Source: Bryum argenteum (lineage: Eukaryota > Streptophyta > Bryopsida > Bryales > Bryaceae). From it: a stretch of 64,000 nucleotides of DNA. The DNA is taken from assembly GCA_037043015.1 (NCBI GenBank), contig CM073326.1, positions 12,656,345 to 12,720,344 of the forward strand. The letters are read 5' to 3'. The notes beneath the pieces were generated by a model. That model was not told the origin of the DNA. It made no database searches and saw only the letters and a program-made list of their open reading frames with translations. Both the position numbers and the translations under genes were made by a program. Positions 59,850-64,000 of this stretch are shown piece by piece; position 1 is the stretch's first letter; each line of letters opens with the position of its first letter.

Positions 59850-60660
59850 ATCAGCACTTGACAAATAATTCTAGTTGAGTGTTGTTTTCGAATTTTGATG
59901 CACCCTGAAGTTTCAGAAGACAGGAAAGAAGAATCATGAGATTCATGCCATAAAATTGACATACAACCCCAACCATTCCATGAAGCATGAATTTCCTCAC
60001 AACCTCATTCAACAAAGGCGCTTTTCTGCTCTCCATGTGAGCAGAAATTGCCATGTTCCCAAAATACGAACGATTGAGCCAGCTTCACCTTCCTCGGATC
60101 CACTGTCACCCTACAATTGATAAATTGGCTGAAAATGAAGTTCTCCTGGCTCAGTCAAACTAAGATTTCAAGACACTCTGCTATCCCCGGACTGCCACAA
60201 CAAGACTCTTCAGCAACGACAATCATCCCAGGAGGAATTTCAATGCAGTACAGAAGTATTTGACAGTACCCTTGCCGTGTCTGAAAAGTTATCACGAAAT
60301 GGAATTCGAGGGTCCTCAATAGAGAAGTAGCAGATTATGCTGGCCCCTAAGCGGGGATAGAAAATGTATCAAACTTCTACTTCTGATATACAGACCAATA
60401 TTCCAGATAACACGCCAGAATTCTTCATACCTTCGAAGCGCGACGATAGCCCCCAAAATGAAGTAGCCTCCTGCAACTCACGTGAGAGCCTCGTCGCAAC
60501 AGAAAAATCGTGACTGAATCTTCCCAGGCTCTAAAGAATCCATAACTGCCGTAGCATGAAATGCAAGCACGTAGACAATGAGAAACCATTGTTGGACTAC
60601 ATTCTTCGGATACCACTTAAAATGTGATACGGAGTAAGATGCCCTCAAAAGACATCAGCT
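59850..60660 (-). other. Possible eroded or unrecognised multi-exon gene
   Basis: Three minus-strand patches read like protein with splice-like edges: WYPKNVVQQWFLIVYVLAFH onward (about 60620-60480, ending at a GTGAGT donor), then YCQILLYCIEIPPGMIVVAE onward after a TTTTCAG acceptor (about 60280-60160), then VTVDPRKVKLAQSFVFWEH (about 60110-60050). They contain hydrophobic segments, and a stop follows the second patch. I do not recognise the family; a pseudogene is likely. Confidence 0.3.
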
Positions 60661-60884
60661 CGGACATACCAACGATATCATCGAAGCGCAACTCACGTGC
60701 ACAATTTTGTTTATTAACATCTTTCTTTGATTCAGAAGATGCTACTGCAAACGATATAATATGATACACCATTCACATATGTAGAGCTAAAAGCACAAAC
60801 AGGAGCAACGCTTTCATGTAAATGATGGTGTTAACAAACACCAATAGAGTAGAAGAAGGACCGCGCCTGCAGCTCATCAACGCT

Positions 60885-61403
60885 TTACGCGCTCGTGAAC
60901 TTCGTCACTGCCTTTGTGCCTTCCGACACCGCGTGCTTTGCCAACTCCCCAGGCAAAATCAACCGCACCGCAGTCTGAATCTCGCGACTCGTGATTGTCG
61001 GCTTCTTGTTGTACCGCGCCAACCGAGCCGCCTCCTGCGCCAACTTCTCGAAAATGTCGTTGATGAAGGAGTTCATAATTCCCATGGCCTTCGATGAGAT
61101 ACCAGTATCAGGGTGAACCTGCACAAATACACACACCACTCAGCCAAAAGAAAATGACTCACAACACAAGACCTGCGACGCCACACCTCACAAAACCGAA
61201 ATGAGAATGTTGTAAACCGATCATACCTGCTTCAACACCTTGTAGATGTAAATTTTGTACGTCTCCACACTCTTCTTCGTCCTCTTCTTCTTGGCATCGC
61301 CCTTGCTGTCGGCCTTAATCTTCTTCTCGGCCTTCTTCACCACGGGCTTCTTCTCCGCCTTGGACTTGCCGGCCTTCTGCTCTTCCGCTGCCTTGGGAGC
61401 CAT
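60885..61403 (-). CDS. H2B: Histone H2B, 136 aa, 2 exons
   Basis: This is a core nucleosomal histone that pairs with H2A in chromatin. Exon 1 is 61403-61227 and exon 2 is 61118-60885, with a GT-AG intron of 108 bp in phase 0 between KVLKQ and VHPDTG. The N-terminal tail is Lys/Ala-rich ([20 protein letters not shown]). The histone fold is complete ([60 protein letters not shown]) and the C-terminus [15 protein letters not shown] holds the conserved lysine that is mono-ubiquitinated in H2B. An intron is unusual for a replication-dependent histone and suggests polyadenylated mRNA, but the promoter carries S-phase elements. Confidence 0.97.
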
Positions 61404-61523
61404 GATCGCAGAGTACTGATCGAAAGTGAAAAAGAGATGAACACGGAGGAATGAATGCTCAACGAAAACTGGTCAGGAGACAAGGGTTTGCGTGAAAGAT
61501 AGTTTGGGATACGTCAGTAAGAA

Positions 61524-61531
61524 TATATACC
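61524..61531 (-). promoter_or_regulatory. TATA box of the H2B gene
   Basis: TATATATT on the minus strand lies about 120 bp before the ATG. An ACGTCA hexamer at 61513-61518 lies just downstream of it; its role there is uncertain. Confidence 0.6.
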
Positions 61532-61591
61532 TTGGGGTTGGGGGAGCGAATGGGAGGGCTCGGTTTGTCTGAGTCGGATTGAGGCTCTCCA

Positions 61592-61604
61592 CCGTTGGAT
61601 CCGC
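61592..61604 (-). promoter_or_regulatory. Overlapping histone octamer-like and nonamer-like elements
   Basis: GCGGATCCAACGG on the minus strand combines GCGGATC (7 of 8 bases of the plant histone octamer CGCGGATC) and GATCCAACG (8 of 9 of the nonamer CATCCAACG), about 190 bp before the ATG. Confidence 0.6.
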
Positions 61605-61632
61605 ATCGGAAGGACGGAGTTTGAATGAGCTG

Positions 61633-61643
61633 TTGGCGCCAAA
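61633..61643 (-). promoter_or_regulatory. E2F-type site upstream of H2B
   Basis: TTTGGCGCCAA on the minus strand matches the E2F consensus TTTSSCGC and lies about 230 bp before the H2B ATG, consistent with S-phase expression. Confidence 0.65.
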
Positions 61644-61829
61644 TTTCAGTTTTCCCTCCAAGGCCGTGCCTCGAGAGTTGGCTGAGCTCTGCAACTGGAG
61701 GCCGTCAGATCTGGATCTGATTGAAGGGCTACGATCTACCGTAATTGGGGAACGCCTTGGTGGGAGCGCGCATTGGGCAAGGACTGGAATGCTTTTAGTG
61801 AAGGAAGTGTTCGTTATTTACACACTATG

Positions 61830-62658
61830 AAAATACGATAAATGGAAACGAAGGTAAGTTATTTGAATCTTAATCGTATAGTCTTGTATTAGAACTATTG
61901 TTCAATTGAGTCATTAGGCCTCATAGATTGTGAGCTCATAGCACTGAAAAAACATAACAAAATTGAGCATTTTCACTTTGAAGTGAAAATGTTACCAATA
62001 GACTTACTACAATAAAAACCACCTACTATGAAGAAATTTACCTTCAAATCAATAACACTCTTGAACAATCCATGAGAAAAGTTTCTTTGCGCAAGTAATG
62101 GCATTGCAATGATGAAAATTGCTAAAGGAAAAAGAGTCCAAAACTCAACCCTTTGCACTCAAATCTATGCCTTATCTTCATACATCTTTGATTTTGTCAA
62201 GGTTTCTACCACTAAAACTACTCTCTAATTGGAATTTATTACAGAAAATAAAGTCAATATCCAACAGTGAATGAAGGAAACATAGCTCTTGCAAAATCAA
62301 TTATTGGGTCAAAAAAATTCCTACGAGGAAGAATTAGAGATCATTTTAGGGTCATGCTTTGACAAAAAAAAAAATCATAGATACATCTTTTTTATTTCCA
62401 ATATTGCATTACAATGGTAAAATATGCCCCATCTTTGAAATCTCAAATACAAGAACTGCCATCACTAAAATGCATGTCAATTATCCATACTTCATTGTAT
62501 GTATATGCAATTTTTACCACACAAACGAGACTTAATTTAGGACCCAATAGAAGTGATTTCATCCAAACTAGACTTTTAGTAAAAAAATTATAACTTTTCA
62601 AAGTTTTTTTTCTCCATCCAAAATGCCATTTTTGAGATTTGGCACGTTTAAGAGTTAA
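61830..62658. mobile_element. TTAA element, 0.98-kb family, copy E8 (left end eroded)
   Basis: The right end TGGCACGTTTAAGAGTTAA is kept and the interior follows 62848-63828 in the same orientation. The left end is worn away toward the H2B promoter. Confidence 0.7.
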
Positions 62659-62847
62659 AGCTAAATCGAATGTTAGAAATCAAACATTGACAAAAGAAAA
62701 TCCTTCAATTTTAGTAAATCTGCATAATTTTAGCTTCTAAAAAAGTGTGACAAATAGAGAAAACTGTAACATTTAAATTTGATAACATACTAAGTTTTGA
62801 CGTAAGGGTTATACTTAAAATATAGATTAAACTTCTAGTTTGTATAC

Positions 62848-63828
62848 TTAACCCCTAAACGTCCCAGCCTATTTTTAGCAGAAAAGCACATTTCCATAAA
62901 ATTCGTCATAGATGAAAATCAAGAGAAGCTATTAAGATCTCAACCGTACAAACTTGTAATGGACTTATCCAAGATCATGTGGACCAAAATTTGAGTCATG
63001 AGACCTTATAGATCGAGAGATCATAACATAATAATACTAAAAACAAACTGCAAAATTTCTTCATTTTCACTTTGAGGTGGAAATGCTACCAATATACCTA
63101 TTGCAATGAAAAAATCACCAACTAGAAAGATCTTCACCTTCATCTTAATAAGTCCTTTACCCAAAAAAAAATCATCAAAAAAATTTCTTGGCTCAAATAA
63201 AAGCCATGCAATGGTAAAAACTGCCGAAAATTTTACAAAGGAAAAATAGTACAAGATTAGACCCTTTGCATTCAATTTCATGCCTTATCTTCAAAACATC
63301 TTCGATCTTGTTAAGGTTTCTACCACTTAAACTAGACTCTAATTGGAGGCTATCCCAAAAAATTAAGTTGAAATCCAACAGTGGATGAGGGAGATATAGC
63401 TCCTCAAATATCATCCATTTTCTCACTTTTTCTGTTGACAAAATATCATTGCAAATCCAATAGCAAAATTATTTGGATCAAAAAACTTCTCACTACAAAG
63501 TTGTTAAGAATCACCTTAAGATCATGACCATGAAAAAAAAAATCATTAAAAACTATTTTAAATTTCACATAATTGGCTTGCAATGGTAATACATGCCCCA
63601 TGCTTGGAAACCCAAAAACAAGAGCTGTCTTCACTAAAGTGCATTTCATTAATTCATACTTTATTGTATGGGCTTGCAAATTTCACAATACAAACTAGAC
63701 TTGATTTGGAACCTAACCCAAGTGATTTCATCCATAACGGACCTCGGATGAAGAAGATATGGCTATTCGAAGTTTCTGCCCTCCATCCAAAATGTAGAAA
63801 AACGACATTGGGGACGTTTAGGGGTTAA
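62848..63828. mobile_element. TTAA-flanked element, 0.98-kb family, copy E7
   Basis: The ends TTAACCCCTAAACGTCCCAG and TTGGGGACGTTTAGGGGTTA are inverted with TTAA at both edges; 981 bp. No transposase frame. Confidence 0.85.
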
Positions 63829-64000
63829 AGAGTGAAGGAAGTAGCAACTTTGGTAACCTTCAAAGTAGGTCAAAGACAATTTTAAACTAAGGTATAAGGC
63901 AATCAATCATGAATCTAAGAATCTAGCTACCAATGTCCCCCTTATCTTTCCACCTATTGTATGAAAGCCTTTTCCATGCCTAGGGTGGAAAAGCATAGGT

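Noticed and set aside
1..64000. LTR retrotransposons
   Set aside because: I looked for long direct repeats flanking gag/pol-like frames and saw none; the only long direct repeat is the segmental duplication, which has no such frames.

Overview
The window is nuclear DNA of a land plant. Spliced genes with GT-AG introns encode plant-type proteins: an NB-ARC/LRR immune receptor, a PEANUT1-type GPI mannosyltransferase, the RNase P/MRP protein POP1, a cytosolic AHK5-type hybrid histidine kinase, a GT47 (exostosin-like) glycosyltransferase and histone H2B. AT-rich intergenic DNA full of small DNA transposons, the style of the LRRs (LPESIG/LPDSIG repeats) and the intron in H2B suggest a bryophyte or another early-diverging lineage. 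That placement is inference and no species is claimed.

Layout. 1-2783 (+): the 3' part of an NB-ARC-LRR gene, open at the left edge, with an in-frame stop just after the P-loop. 4246-5774 (-): GPI mannosyltransferase I in 4 exons, 416 aa. 5850-7260: broken copies of the last two POP1 exons, forming the 5' flank of the mannosyltransferase gene. 7294-11614 (-): POP1 in 11 exons, 780 aa, with a degenerate tandem repeat in intron 1. 11.6-28 kb: no convincing gene; TTAA-flanked transposons, SINEs, a nested TA-flanked transposon and tandem repeats. 28202-33203 (+): AHK5-like hybrid histidine kinase in 10 exons, 1071 aa. 33.2-37.4 kb: transposon-rich. 37.4-45.3 kb and 46.1-51.6 kb: a direct segmental duplication. 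Each copy starts with a small unrecognised gene (146 and 153 aa) and has since gained its own insertions. 52255-54188 (+): GT47 gene in 2 exons, 360 aa. 54252-56457 (-): a dead Tc1-like transposon carrying a SINE and a foldback insertion, followed by a non-autonomous TA element with long inverted repeats (56482-57420). 57.9-58.9 and 61.8-63.8 kb: three related TTAA elements. 60885-61403 (-): intron-containing histone H2B whose promoter has E2F and histone-type octamer/nonamer elements.

The recognised genes are unrelated housekeeping, signalling and defence genes; nothing suggests a shared pathway or operon. All gene models were assembled by hand. In the five complete spliced genes every splice junction keeps phase and the summed exon lengths are divisible by three.

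The most unusual content is (a) the duplicated orphan gene pair and (b) a large family of non-autonomous elements flanked by TTAA with inverted ends of the form CCCYTAAA, a piggyBac-like signature that is unexpected in a land plant. The two duplicated copies act as natural empty and filled sites for several insertions, so target-site duplications can be read directly.
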